Part shown: positions 37,723-51,019 of the stretch, piece after piece
How the letters are laid out: each line of letters opens with the position of its first letter
Position numbering within the stretch: position 1 is the first letter of the stretch
Assembly (NCBI RefSeq): GCF_000247695.1
Contig: NW_004624781.1
Coordinates: 12,755,468-12,819,467, forward strand
Reading direction: 5' to 3'
Source of the DNA: Heterocephalus glaber
Lineage: Eukaryota > Chordata > Mammalia > Rodentia > Bathyergidae
DNA: 64,000 nucleotides
The notes under the pieces: generated by a model
Seen by the model: only the letters and a program-made list of their open reading frames with translations
What the model was told of the DNA's origin: nothing
Databases searched by the model: none
Program-made: the position numbers and the translations under genes

Positions 37723-37959
37723 GTAAGCTGCCATTGACCTTATCCCATGTGGGAGAAATTCCATTTGCTCTCTGTCTGTCTGTCCATCCATGTATTTATT
37801 TTCCATTTGCTCTTTAAAAATGAATTTTTCTTCCACAGAAAAGTTCTGTAATCAAGAAACATGAAATTTGCAAATAAATAGCATATTTTGAGATAAACAC
37901 GCTTAATGTATAATCTCCACAAATCAGTAAAAACAGTCTAAAAGGAAAATAAACAAGAC

Positions 37960-38640
37960 ATAGAAATGGGAGTTACTTATCACACATAGAAAATATTTTA
38001 TCATCATGATTATCAGAAATGCAAACCAAAACTAGGAATTATTTTTACCTATTATGTTGATAAAACCCCAGTAGTGTTTTAAATACTGTTGATATGGACA
38101 GAAGGACACAGTCATTCTCGCATATTTGGTGTTAGGATCATGAACCAGTATACTTTTAAGAAGGACATTTCTGCAAAGTCTATCAAATTTATACACATGC
38201 ACCATTTGGCTCAACAGTTCTACTAAGATGATTTTATTGATCAACTGATTGGGGACAGAGTCTTGCTAAATTGCTTAGGCTGGCCTTAAATTTGCATCCT
38301 TTTGCCTCAGCCTGTCAAATAACTGGGATTATAGGCATCTGCCACCCCACTCAGTTTTTAATTTATCCTTCAGATACGCTGAAATGTATGCAAAATTCAA
38401 CATTTATGAAGTTACTTGGGGCATTCTTTTGGTAATGGAAAAGATTAAATAAATGCTCACCTGTAGGTGACTGGTGAAATAGTTTATTGTCCGTCATAAG
38501 ATGGAATATTATACAGCCCTATAAAGAGTCTTCCTGTACTGATGTGGAATGATCTCAAGATACATTATTAGTAACACAAAGCAAAGTTTGAACATTGCCT
38601 AGAATATGATGTCATTTGAGGGAAAAAGAGAGAGCGTGCA
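37960..38640 (+). mobile_element. L1 (L1M-type) 3' segment
   Basis: Order matches old L1 3' sequence: atcagaaatgcaaaccaaaa, ccatttggctcaacagttct, ttatccttcagatacgctga, agatggaatattatacagcc, atgtggaatgatctcaagat. A B1 interrupts it at 38248. Confidence 0.65.
38248..38357 (-). mobile_element. B1 SINE, inserted in an L1 relic
   Basis: ggggacagagtcttgctaaa, ccttttgcctcagcctgtca, ataggcatctgccaccccac. L1 sequence continues on both sides. Confidence 0.7.
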
Positions 38641-38765
38641 TTTGTATGGCTGTGTGTCCCGTATCCCTCGTGACCACGATTATCTTAGAGAAGCTAGGGG
38701 ATGGGAAAGGGCTTTTCTGTCACCCTGTAGCTACTTAGGTTTTGGATTATGCGAATAAATTGTCA

Positions 38766-38932
38766 GTGGAAGAAATTGATGAAAGAGTGGGAAAGAAAGG
38801 GAAAAGAGAAAAGAAGGGAAGATTGGCAGTTGAGAGGAAACACAAGAAAAGGGAGAAGGCCCAGAGAGTGAGGGTTCCCAAGAGGTGAGAGGACCAGAAG
38901 AGGCCAAGAGAGCTGGAGAAGCGGCAGAGTCA
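38766..38932. repeat. Purine-rich block in intron 5
   Basis: About 165 nt strongly biased to A/G on the MYO1E sense strand (gaaagaaagggaaaagagaa and similar). No simple unit. Confidence 0.75.
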
Positions 38933-39269
38933 GGGTGTGTGATGCCGGCGTGGATCCTCTTGTCTGCTCTTAGGTTCAGCATTTTGGCAGCGGGATCAAC
39001 ACCGGCGGAAAAGAATCAGGGCTCAGGTGCGAGGGGCCGGGCAGACCCATAGTGCTCATTCACGCACACAAGGCTGGTGATATTTTTAAATTTAGAATAA
39101 CACTAAGGATTAATTTTTAAAAACTAGAGTTATTTAGTAAGAAATGTTATTACCAAGGTCAGCTATAGATGTTTTAAACACACCTTAAAATGCTCTTTGT
39201 TTTGGCTGTCTACTCATTAAATAGTGTCCTGTCAAGGCTGGGTGGGTGAGAAGGCTTCATTAGAGAGAG

Positions 39270-39500
39270 GAAAAGCTGGTGGATGCTTGTAATCCCAGCA
39301 CTAGGGCCGGGGATTTAGCTCAGTGGTGCTGCTGCCTGCCTCGCAAGCGCAAGGTGCCGAGTTTGATCTCTGGTACCAAAAAAAAAAAAAAGATTATAAA
39401 GTAATCCCAGCACTGTAGGACACTGAGGCAGGAGGATCACAAGTTTGAGACCAGCCTGAGCAACTTTGCAACTTAGTAAGCCCCTGTCTCAAAATGTAAA
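39270..39500 (+). mobile_element. B1 SINE split by an ID insertion
   Basis: The head (tgcttgtaatcccagcact) ends at 39302 and the body resumes at 39401 with the same gtaatcccagcact, then gacactgaggcaggaggatc and the tail. The ID at 39303 lies between. Confidence 0.85.
39303..39390 (+). mobile_element. ID SINE inside a B1
   Basis: agggccggggatttagctca, tgccgagtttgatctctggt, A-tail; the 14-bp duplication gtaatcccagcact is B1 sequence, so this ID is younger than the B1. Confidence 0.9.
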
Positions 39501-39509
39501 ATCTTTAAA

Positions 39510-39575
39510 AAGTCTGTTTGATGTAGCTCAGTGTGAAGGCCCTGAGTTCAATCCTAAGCACTGCCAGTAATAATA
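39510..39575 (+). mobile_element. ID SINE fragment
   Basis: gatgtagctcagtgtgaagg, ctgagttcaatcctaagcac, then a short TAA repeat. Confidence 0.65.
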
Positions 39576-40540
39576 ATAAAGAGGAGGGGGAAGAGATATG
39601 TAAGAACTTCTCTTCCTGAGAGACACTGAGTATTAACTGATGTAGGCACATCTGGCCAGCAAACAAAAGATAAAAAGGATTAGTGAGGACCCCAGAACTC
39701 CAAACTCATTTGACAAAGAAGAACTAAGTTTATGTAGAGCCACGGGTCTGTAAAGGAGAGTAGCAGCTTGGAAGACAGTGGGAAGCGGGTGGCATGGACA
39801 AAACACCCAGAGTTCACCTGGGAGGGCATGGTGACCAGGGAGCGGGGTATTCCTCGGTATGTCATAGTTGGTGCCGTTGCCCGACCCAGTTTACCATCGC
39901 CTGTGACCCAGTGGCCAGACTGCAGGCGGTTAATGTTGATTCTTCTCTTCCTGTTTTCCTTTGAGGACAGGGATACAGAGCTCTTGGCTTCAAATTAGTC
40001 AGTAGCTCAAGAGCACACGCCAGAAGACTTGTTATTTCTGGAGCCTGTGTAACCAAAGCATGTGAATAATTACAAGCACAGGGTGACTCATTGCTGAACG
40101 ACCTCTCCAGCCTCAAGTCCTATCTGTTGGGCTGTCTCTGGCCACCGTGTGCTTTGCACACTTTTAAGGCCAGCATAGAATAATGGTGTTTGAAAACCAA
40201 ACACTTCCCCTGTAGTATCCAGGTGTTCCTGGTGTCAACTGTGCTAGTAAAACCAGCACCACCAGGAAACTGGCCAGAAATACAAATTCTTGTATCTTGC
40301 TCCAGACCCTAAATCCACATCTACATTTTAACAAGATCCCAGGTGATTCGAGCACATTAAAGTTTGAGGAGCACCCAGTTATATTTCCATAGCCCTGTTT
40401 GGGGAGGAGAAACGGACTGATTTCCCACACAGTAACTCTTGGTTATGGTGCAGTGGGTAAAATAGTTGGGACTTACAGTGACAGTGAAGACTGTGGTTAG
40501 AACAGCAAGAGCAGCCCTTGGTGCCTCTCCCTGGTTAGGG

Positions 40541-40952
40541 CTTGTGGTCTGGATGTCCCCCCAAAGCCTCATGCTGTCACAGGTGGGGCTTTTTCAGAGG
40601 TGGCTGAATCTAGGGTATGTGATTGATTCATGGTGCAAGGCTAGGATTAAGGGTGCTTGGATTAAGGGTGAGTGGTTATTAAATCAGTGCACTGATTGGT
40701 TTGGGACCACCCTAATCCTGCTAGCCTGGAGATGACATAAAGGATAGAAAGAGGTTTGTCCTATCTCTTGCTTGCTTTGCTGCCTTCTGCGTGCCATGAA
40801 CTGTTTCTCCTCTGTGACACCCTGCCTTGGAGCCAGCTGATTATGGACTGAAACCGCTGTAAGCTATGAGCTAAATAGACCTTTCCTCCTTTAACTTTGG
40901 GTTTTGGGTATTTTGTCACAGCAATGAGAGAAAAGTAACTAAGATACCCCTC
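40541..40952 (+). mobile_element. MaLR LTR, diverged
   Basis: Shows the same order of landmarks as the LTR at 3584: tggtctggatgtccccccaa, tggactgaaacc, gagctaaatagacctttcct, tattttgtcacagcaatgag and a final taactaaga. More decayed in the centre. Confidence 0.62.
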
Positions 40953-41019
40953 CCCTGTTCTGACCCCCAAGAATCCAGGGGTGCAGGGTGGAGCTGCACC
41001 ACCAGTGTGCAAACCCAGG

Positions 41020-41216
41020 CTGGGCACTTTTGTACTAGGGAATCAAACCTAGGACCTTCACACTGAACTAAAATCCCCAGCCCCTTTTTTGTTTAATTGC
41101 AAGATAGCATTTCATTAAATTTCTATGGAGCCCAAGTTGGGCTCACACTCAAGATCCTCCTGCCTCAGGTTCCAAGAGTGCTAGGATTACAGTTGCGCAC
41201 CTCCACACCTCCTCTG
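41020..41216 (-). mobile_element. ID-B1 fused SINE
   Basis: gtactagggaatcaaaccta, aactaaaatccccagcccc, then reversed B1 (caagatcctcctgcctcagg, ctaggattacagttgcgcac). Confidence 0.75.
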
Positions 41217-41388
41217 CCAGGCCCAGCTGTAGATCCTGATTTGCTGATGGCACCCTGGCTCCCAGGGATCCCAAATCAAGCCAGGGAACGTGGGAGACTC
41301 AGTCATACAACCCAGTCTGTAGCCTCGAAAAAAACCAATTCTCCAGAACCCCAAGGAAACTCCTTCCTGATGCCCTCTCTTTGCCTGA

Positions 41389-41832
<444 letters not shown>

Positions 41833-43004
41833 TAGCAATGACTGCTCCAAGTCTGGACGTGGGTACTACAGGCAGCAGACACTCAGAAGGATGGGACCCT
41901 GGGACAGAGCTCTCCTGTCCCGCTGCCTGCCCTGTCCTGCATACTCATCACCTGACACCACCCAGATGACAGGGCCCGAGCCCCCTGGGGCCGCCTAGCT
42001 GGCCACCCCACCCAAGGTGATGAGAGTGCTGAACAGCGTGCGGACTCTGAGTGCCTCTTTCCCCAGTTTTCTGTCTGGGTGGCTCCTGATGGGCTAGCTG
42101 GGAAAACATGGATGAATTTTAAAATAGTCCCTTGACTGAAAACCACACTTCCCAAGAAACAAACGCTCACCCAGTAGCCTTGACTTTTATAGATTTCATA
42201 TCTTATTTCCACCACAGATTATGTCTGGCACCACGACATGCAAGAAGCCATCTGTGAGGCTGATCTGGGGCCATTTTTAAATAAATAGTGGGAATTTCAG
42301 AGAAAAACAATTTATCTTTCGCTCTTTATTTTGGAAGGAAGTTTCTATTTCAAGAGAAGTCTGACTGCTCTCGCGTGGTGATTGTCCAGCCCCAGACCTG
42401 TTGTGTGAGCCTTTCCCCCTTTAAACTTTCCTTGTTTCCCGAGGTCGTTTGCATTATTTATTCATTTGTTCATCTCACGTTTTTTTTTCAGTTAAGTGCC
42501 TGGATTGTTTTATCTTGAAGTTTCTGAGCAATGAAATAAGAACGATAGTGTGGGTTCATTTTCCACTTGACCTTTTTCCTTTATTGTTATTCTAAATTTA
42601 CCTTCTAAAAATAGACTGGATCAAATTTAACCTCTCTCTGCCTCCACTTTCCTAGAAAAGCGGAAAGTTTACCAAATAAATTGATCTTTATCCTTAGAGG
42701 ATACTTCAGTCAATTTTCAGTAAATAACAAAAACCCCAGCATTTATTATGTATCTGGTTACAACACTACAGATTTCATACAACTGTACAGATTGGCAGTT
42801 CATACATATTCATTCATATTCGCTCTTTCTCTGCCATACTTGACGACATCAAAAGATACCCACTAATGAGAAAAAAATGTAAATTTTAAAAATACTATTT
42901 TCTGTCTCTCAGATGGTCAAACATTAAGGAGATTGATAATAAACAAGATGCTACTAGTTGAAGAGGTCAGCTATAGATTTTCCCAGAAGAGCAGTTTGAC
43001 AGTT

Positions 43005-43089
43005 TGCGGGGAGGAGTTTCTGCCGCTTGAACCCAGGGCCTCACACATGGTAAACATGAGCTCTACCACTGGGCTACCTGCTCAGCCCT
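43005..43089 (-). mobile_element. ID-like SINE relic
   Basis: gcttgaacccagggcctcac, ccactgggctacctgctcag. Confidence 0.5.
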
Positions 43090-43419
43090 GGGTGTTCTTA
43101 TTAAAATTTAAAGTGATCGTTATCTTTGACTCGATTATTTTTAGGACACAAGTTCCTTGTTGAATAATAACTTATTTGAAAAGCTATCTAAGGTGTTATT
43201 AAATTTTTTAAAACAAGTTATAGTATAATATTTACAATATTGTCCCACTTTTATTTTAAAATCTCTACAATTATATACAATGTAATTAAGGAGTAAGTAA
43301 ATCAAAGTAAACTATTATAGTGATGATTTATTATGAGGATATGGAAGGGGCCTCAAGGTGAGGCTAGGAGTAATTTCACTTTAAAAAAAGAATGTGTATT
43401 CTTAATTATAAAACTTTAT

Positions 43420-43560
43420 AATTTTAAAACTTATAACCCTTTTCAAATTTTCAAAAAGCTATGAAATATTTCAAGCAGTGTTTAAAAATAATACAGTGAA
43501 TGCCTGTTTTCCTAACACTCAGCTTAAGATATAAAACATCCTAAGAGTTAAAGCTTCTTT
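43420..43560. repeat. Ancient interspersed repeat
   Basis: atgaaatatttcaagcagtg, aataatacagtgaatgcctg resembles the relic at 20960. Confidence 0.28.
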
Positions 43561-45138
43561 CCATTTAATTATCGAATTGCACCCTTGTATTCTTTTTCTA
43601 AACTTTCCCATCTTTCCCTCCATGCTGCCACACACCAGCCCTAACTTTCTGGACCTCTTGTTAGGAGTTTTAGCTTGGATATGACAGTTCGGAACTGGGC
43701 ATAAACACTATATTCTGTCCAAGCAGCTCTTCCCAACCTGGCTGCGGGTAAAAACTGCCCGGCACTTTTCACAGCCCTGCAGGTCCCATCAAAGGCCCCT
43801 CAAGGTTCTCACTGGCTTGTTCCAGGTGGGCATCCAGCGCTCCCCATCCCTCACAAGCAGCCAGGGCTGAGCACCACCACGGGCAGGGCTTGGGTGTCTG
43901 CCACTTGGCTCCACCTGCTATTCCTGGGTTTGTGTCCTGTTTGATTTCATTTCCTCCAGTGGATGGGGAACGAGGCACTGAACTGTTCCTTCCAGGGCAA
44001 ATCAGAAGATGATGGTGACCTGTGGCCACCATGAGATGCCATCTTGACCTGTTCATCGAGCTTCTCTCAGCACCAATGTCCTTCAGGATAGCAGGACCTG
44101 GTGTTCCTGTGTCTGGTGTTTTGGGAGTTTATTTTGTGGGAGATGAAGAGGAAATGTCAGATTGACTAAATAGACGTTAGAAGAGGCCTTCTGTAGTCTG
44201 ACCCTGGGGTCAGTAAGTTACTAACAGTGGGAACACAGTGTGTACTGGCACAGAAGCCAACAGTAAAACATGCAAAATGCTTTTCTTGTCCTTAATGAGT
44301 TCCTGGCTCCCTACCTGGGCACCTGCCTGAGCCCAGCTGAATTCAGCCCTAAGCTGGTGGAATGAGTCGTGTATTTGACTTTTATATTATTAAGTGTGAA
44401 TATAGTGAGGTGGCCAGACTCCCAGTTTGAAGGCTTAGGCCTCACAATTCCCTAACAAGTTTTCATCATTTAAATTCACCCTCCTGGGCCCTGAAGGTGC
44501 TTAAATTTCTGAGCACTAAAGAGAACCAAGTTGTAGTGAAGAAATAAAATGATCATTAGTGTAACAATCTGGATGCCTTTTCCTAGTCTGTTGCAGATGT
44601 TTGTTCCCTATTAGCAGTCATCTGTAGAGCAGCATTAATAACAGCAGTAACAAAAGTCCCCAGGCCCACAGGACTTTACTCACCACAGAATATTTTGATT
44701 TTAGACAAGCATTTTAGATGACCACGGGTAGAGGAAACTTGACTGCTTTTGCTCAATGCCTTGAAATAAAGTCAGCCAGAGGGAAAATGTGCATTCTCTG
44801 CAAGGGCCCATCTGGGTTCTGTGCCTGGATTAAGGCAGCCATGTGATCTTTGCCCCGTGCTTTATGCCTTCCGGTTGAGCAGGCGAGCTCATCCTGGAAG
44901 AAATGGGCAAGAAACAGAGCAAGTCCTTATTTAGTGCAGCTGGAATGACTGAGTGTCTCAATGTGGAATCGTGTGATTGCACAGAAGCTTGGGTTATTGT
45001 TTGATAGGAAAAAATGAGGAAGTCTAGACCAGAATTAGGAATACTTCAGAAAGTGTCTTTCATTGATGAATTTCCTTGAATTATATACTGTATTCAAAGG
45101 TAGCTGGGAGCATTATGTTTTTGTTTACCAACCACTAA

Positions 45139-45339
<201 letters not shown>

Positions 45340-45707
45340 TAAAAAATGCTATTTTAGACAGTGTGGTCTACTAAGCCAAGGAGGACTTGCCACTATCAAT
45401 GATACGTAAGTCTGTGCAGACAATGTGAGGCCGTCCTTGGACTGGAAGCAAAATGCGTTCTTACTGGAGTGACAAATTCCCCAAAAGTTAAATAATCAGG
45501 ACATTACTTCAGAAGAAAAGGAGCATTTGAGTCTTTGCCAACAGGTGTCCATGTGGGGAGATCTGGCCTGGGTGATCAGTGGAGGAAGAGGAGATGCTAA
45601 GGAGGATGCATTCTGGGCAGAGAATGGGAGGACATCAGTCAGGGGTCCAGGCCACAGCAGGCATCGGCCCAAAGGAGGGATTGGAGGGAGGACTGGAGCA
45701 GCTTAGG

Positions 45708-45893
45708 GCAATGATGGTGAACCTTTGAGAGCTTGCAGTGATACAGCCTGCTGTGGCACATGGGCTTAGGGTCTTTAACACCAGCTCAGCAAGTGTCCAC
45801 TCCGAAGCCAGGGAGAGTCTGGGGCTCGAGCAGCGTGCAGGATGCCTTAGAAGTATGTTCCAGGCTTTAGCAACCATCCCATTCAACTGTTTA
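45708..45893. mobile_element. Possible hAT-like element
   Basis: gcaatgatggtgaacctttg agagcttgcagtgata and tgctgtggcacatggg resemble the start of hAT non-autonomous elements (TGGCGAACCTTT type). aggctttagcaaccatccca near 45870 could be a decayed inverted end. No clean 8-bp duplication was found, so this is tentative. Confidence 0.3.
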
Positions 45894-46708
45894 AAAAATC
45901 ATTTTTAAGTCTGTAAGAAATGCCACATTTAAATTTTTATTGTTTGATATTTTCACATCAGGGATCTATGTTAGAAGTTCCTTGAAGATTGCCCTGGTGA
46001 CTGATTCTGTTTGGTTTGGTTTCTAGTTTGAAAATTACTGGATTAAAAGGAAGTTGAACTGTGGAAGCAGCTCACAGTCAATCTTTTCAATTATACGGAC
46101 ATCTCTGATGATACCAAGTAATTCTTTTAGTTGATATCTGTTGGTTGAAAAGTACATACGTGACCGAAAGCTTCTGTGAGTTCAGCAGGGCTTGTAATTG
46201 TTTTAATCAAAGCAAATACACGAATGAATGGAAAAAATTGTGTGTATCACACAACATTTATTGAACACCAGACAGACATATATAGTGGATGGCAGGACCC
46301 TGTTTAGTAGATGTGAGCCCCACCTCCACTGTGAGATCTCAGCCTGTCAGTCAGAAACCACCGGTTCAAGACTCTGGTGTAAAAGTCGTGACTGAAGCTG
46401 GGAAATAGATGAGGCTCATTCCAGAGTGAGTGTGGAAAAGAAAGCACTGCTGGTTCGGGACTTGGGCTGTCTCCATGTGCAGGACAAGGAGCCGGAGCAG
46501 CCCATGAGGAGGAAGCCCGGGATCCTGAAATGTCACCAGAGCCAGGGGCAGCTTCAGGGGACTGGATTAGATGCGCGAGGCTCGTGGGCTAAATGGGTGG
46601 CTGGGCATCTGGGGTCTGGGGGCAAAGAACAAGCTGTTAGATTTAGGCACTGGAGTGTAGGGAGAGGAGAAGGTGAATGTAGGCGGTTAAATCATAATTA
46701 GGAAGTAA

Positions 46709-46740
46709 GTGCTCGCTTTGGCAGCACATACACTAAAATG
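46709..46740 (+). pseudogene. U6 snRNA 5' fragment with target-site duplication
   Basis: The 32 nt match the first 32 nt of U6 snRNA (gtgctcgctt..ggcagcacat..actaaaat) with two differences, both C/T changes. A perfect 12-bp direct repeat, attaggaagtaa, flanks it at 46697-46708 and 46741-46752. The insert starts at U6 position 1 and stops early with no A-tail, which fits a tailless, 3'-truncated retropseudogene made by LINE-1 machinery. Too short to be functional. Confidence 0.88.
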
Positions 46741-47138
46741 ATTAGGAAGTAAATGTACAGCTTGAAGAATTCAGAGTCAAAGATCAGCTTTTAATGAGGG
46801 CAAAGGGCAGTGTATGGCTGTAGATAGAGGAGTTGGAGAAAAGGACATCTGAAGATGCGAATGAGAGGGACCACGTGGGGCAGGAATGTTCTTCAGACAA
46901 AAATAAAGGAAAGAGTAGTATAAATTGATTTTCTGCAGAAAGGGAGAAAGGTGAAGGAGTCTGCTGTCACAGGGTGACCTAGAACTTCTCAGTAAAACCG
47001 ATGAGGCCACCTGTCTGGGGGAGGAGGCCAGGATTCGAGGAGGAACTGGACCCTGAGTGGGAAGCATGCCTAGGAACTGACTCTGATTTGCCAAATATTG
47101 TTGGGTCAGCACCATAGTATAGGGAATGGAAAAGGGGA

Positions 47139-48190
47139 TATTACCAGAACCCCTGCAGTGGGTCCTCACCTCCTGTGAGCCATGACAGCACAAGGGTAAT
47201 TAAAGAATAAAGACAGGAAACGAGACTTAGAGAGAAGCTGGTCTTGGGACTGATCAGTGGTGCTCTGGGCAACAAAGACAAAGGCCCCCAAGCGCATCCA
47301 GAATTTATTGAATACAAACGTGGGAAGGAATACGAAGCTACGTATGCTTTGAAGGCATCCAGCGAAAACTGCCAAACACCTGGCATGATGGCGCCAGGCA
47401 GGGCTATTAGGGAGTAAGCACTGTCTATCTTGCTTGGATGGAACAAATCGGTACTGGGACTGGGTGCAATTAGCAAGCAACCCATCCGGTCAGTGAGAAG
47501 CCTTAATTCAGGGGAAAGGATTTTAACTGGGGTCACGCTGACCTCAGCTGCACATAACTCAGCAGAGCCCTGCCAATTCACAGACCAGGACTTAGGCCTC
47601 CATGACAGCCATTAGCAAAGGAGCAATGCTAGCCTAACTCTGCTCTCTGATATGCCCATTTGAGTCACGTAGGGCTTCGGTCTGATTCCTGATATAAAAC
47701 AATATAGCCAAATTAGGGAAGCAAGAAGCATGTGCCACTTTTGCCAGCTAGTGCTGGGCAGGGACGTCTGCTACACCATGGTATGCTGGAAACGTCTTAC
47801 TTGGGCTGTGTGTGACTCTTCCAACCTCTTCTGTAGCATTTCTCTTGAAATTAGACCTGGTGGGAGGATTTATACCATGGCTCTTGGCAAACACTCCAGA
47901 TCATTTTTTTTTTATCTTCCCCAAGAGTTGGCTGTTCAGCCTGTTCCAACACACCATTGATTGGAGCCCTTTAAGAGGGTTTTGTCTGGGCTTAAGGCAG
48001 ATAGCAGAATTAAAACCAAAAGCCAAGGGTCAGGCAGTGGGCCAGGAGGCTTCAGAGTACCAGAGACCAGGACCCATAGCAGTTTGCAAATATCCACCCT
48101 CTAGTGAGATGCAAGGAGCAGCCGGCTCCACTTTAAAAAGCCATAATTCAGCTGGGCAAGAGTTAAGCAGCTGTGAAGTTTTTGTTTTCA
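47139..48190 (-). mobile_element. Probable solo LTR of a class II (ERVK/IAP-like) retrovirus
   Basis: About 1.05 kb flanked by the 6-bp direct repeat agggga at 47133-47138 and 48191-48196. Read on the minus strand it begins TGAAAAC and ends GGTAATA, close to TG..CA with one decayed base. A polyadenylation signal in context (ttcaataaattctgg) lies about 165 nt before the end, where U3/R would meet. A 6-bp duplication is typical of class II ERVs. Open frames of 164 codons (+) and 146 codons (-) fall mostly or wholly inside and are explained by it. No internal retroviral gene is present. Family assignment is inference. Confidence 0.5.
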
Positions 48191-48477
48191 AGGGGATCAC
48201 AGGTACAGAAGTTCACTTCCTATCCCTGGACAGGAGAAAGCCCTTATGTTTTGTAGGCCTTATCAGATTAGAACTTGCAGAGATGACTTGGGGCTCCCAG
48301 AAGTAGAGTGGATATTCACAAGCTGCTTCCTCTATTTGGAGGCTAGAGCCACCCTCGATTTGAGAAAACAGGGTTTAGAAGTCCTGCATGCCCAGGCCCA
48401 GGCATGGTGGTGGTAGGAACTACAGGGTGACCGTGGGTGATCTGGGTCATGGCTCACACCACATTCTCTTGCTGTAG

Positions 48478-48735
<258 letters not shown>

Positions 48736-48767
48736 TTAATGCAGCTATCGAAATTTTGAAACACTTA

Positions 48768-48780
48768 AGCCCCCCCCCCC
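48768..48780. repeat. Poly-C run
   Basis: Thirteen consecutive C; length is prone to sequencing error. Confidence 0.8.
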
Positions 48781-49411
48781 ATCTCTCTTTGCTTTTTCTT
48801 CACCTGAATAGTTCCAGGTTAGAGGATAGTCCTCTTAATTTATGCTGTTCTTGTTTTATGTGTGACACCATATAAATTGGGAAACTAGTCAGATAACTGA
48901 GCATTTGCATCCTGGAAGAAGCAACTCAAACGAGTCGGTGTAGGTCTGGAGGAGGTCGGCCGCCTATTTAACCTCAAAGGACTGCATCGGCTCAGTCCTG
49001 TGAGGGAGCCACACCCAGGCCCAGACCTAAGGGACTCAACAGTGTGAGGGGAGCTGACATTTTCATCTCAGGGGACAGGATGTTCAGACAGACCATGTCC
49101 TGGGTCCCCACACCACATCTCCTCAGAGGCACAGGGAGACCCTAGGTATGCATAAGGGGCCTGTGCACTGCTCCAGGGGGCTCTGTCCTGCATCAGGATA
49201 CAAATATCCAAAACTTAGTTCAGCTGCTTTTATTGAATTTAATAGGCCTCAGAAACTCAACTTTCTGATGGCGCAAGAGTCAGTGAGCAGGTTGAACAGG
49301 GACTTCCTACTGCCATGCAAACCAAGCCACACACAGTGACTCTCCAACTTGGTCTGGGCTTTGTCGTCTTTACTGTGTGCTTTAAGGCTGCTAATCGATG
49401 TGTCTGGATAA

Positions 49412-49567
<156 letters not shown>

Positions 49568-51019
49568 TAGCTCGGGTCCCTGGTTGTTGGGTGACGGGAG
49601 CTGGAGGCTGGGCTCTCTCACTAGTTAGCTGCTTAAGCCAGCCCTTAGCTCCCCTTGGATCTCAAGTTGGGAGTATTGGAAAGAGGTGGAAAGTCTCACG
49701 TCTCTTGCTGGGACAGAGCAATGTGGCCTGAGAAAAGAAGGGACCTTCTCTGTGACCTGCCCCTCTTCATTACCAGGGTCTCATGGCCCACTCTGTACAT
49801 GATCAACGAGATCATTTCCATTCATTACTAACTTAAAGGCATCTGCCAGAATTGCACATAAGGTTTAAAGATAAAGATGTACTAATGAAGATTAATGGCT
49901 TAAAAATTCTAAAGATGAATCTCTTAATGAATCCTTTTCTATGACTGGTCTTATTGTGAGTGGTCTGCATTTCCCTAAAGGTCCTGAAGAGCAAGCAGTA
50001 GAATATATGTCCATGTGGAAAGCTCGAAGCTTTTCAGTTTGTCCTGTAGATGGGATAAGATTAGATTTCTGAACACAGACAAATGTGGACTTTGTACCAG
50101 CATGTTTCTGGTGATTGCCTTTAACAGTCACATCTCAGGTATTCCGATCCTGAAGACCTGAATGGTCATTTTTACTCTCTGAGAAGAAATCTGGGTCCTC
50201 CTGGCCTAGACATTCTGGTTCCATATGCCCAAGATCTACCACAAATACCATGGCGTGTGACTTCAGTTCATAGGCAGGGGCTGCTTTCCAGGCAGTTCTC
50301 AGAACCCACACATCCTTTAACCACCCAGGAAGGGATTTCTTCCTTTCTCAGCATTCTTTAAGGATGATAAATTTAGATGCTTAGTAATAAATAGTATCCC
50401 ACTCATTGCTGACAATGCACTGGGAATATTTCCATTCCAAATAAGGTTCTTTTTTTAAAATGTTTTTTTTCTTTTCTCTTAAAAGAGGAAAGTTCTGCTA
50501 GCATCTTGACATCTATCTGATAAAGACAAATTATGTTTACCAGGGGAAGGGGGTATAAAACTATATAATAAATATATAGAGTGTCTAGCAATGTGACCTA
50601 ATAATCATGGTAAAATAACAATGTTTGCAGACGTTATGGACTTTATCCTTCACATTTAGCAAATTCACATCAGTATCCGGTAGAACCATTCACGCTTAGC
50701 CAGTGTTAATGGCTAAGCAGCAGTTTGGTTTGCAGTGCCTGTGGAATTAGACTGGGTTTCTCTTGTCTGTTGGATAGTAAAAGCCTTTATTGTCTCCGTG
50801 CTTGAAAATAAAGTCATGACACAGACCAGCAACCGTGCCCCTGGGTGTTCATGCCAAGTGTTTTGCTGCTCATTGACATCTGGCGTCGTTAGCCTCTGCT
50901 GCCAGATGGTTAAGGCCCAGATGGGCAGCGGCTTATGAAATTTCCCAGCCAGAGCTGGTGGAGCAGTGCAGATCAGACAGGGCAGGTCTTGAAGCCAAGT
51001 AGGTCTAACAAAACAATAT

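Noticed and set aside
43769..44056. 95-codon minus-strand open frame
   Set aside because: No motif and no surrounding gene structure.
47812..48306. 164-codon + strand open frame
   Set aside because: Mostly inside the probable LTR and antisense to it; no viral or cellular protein similarity seen.
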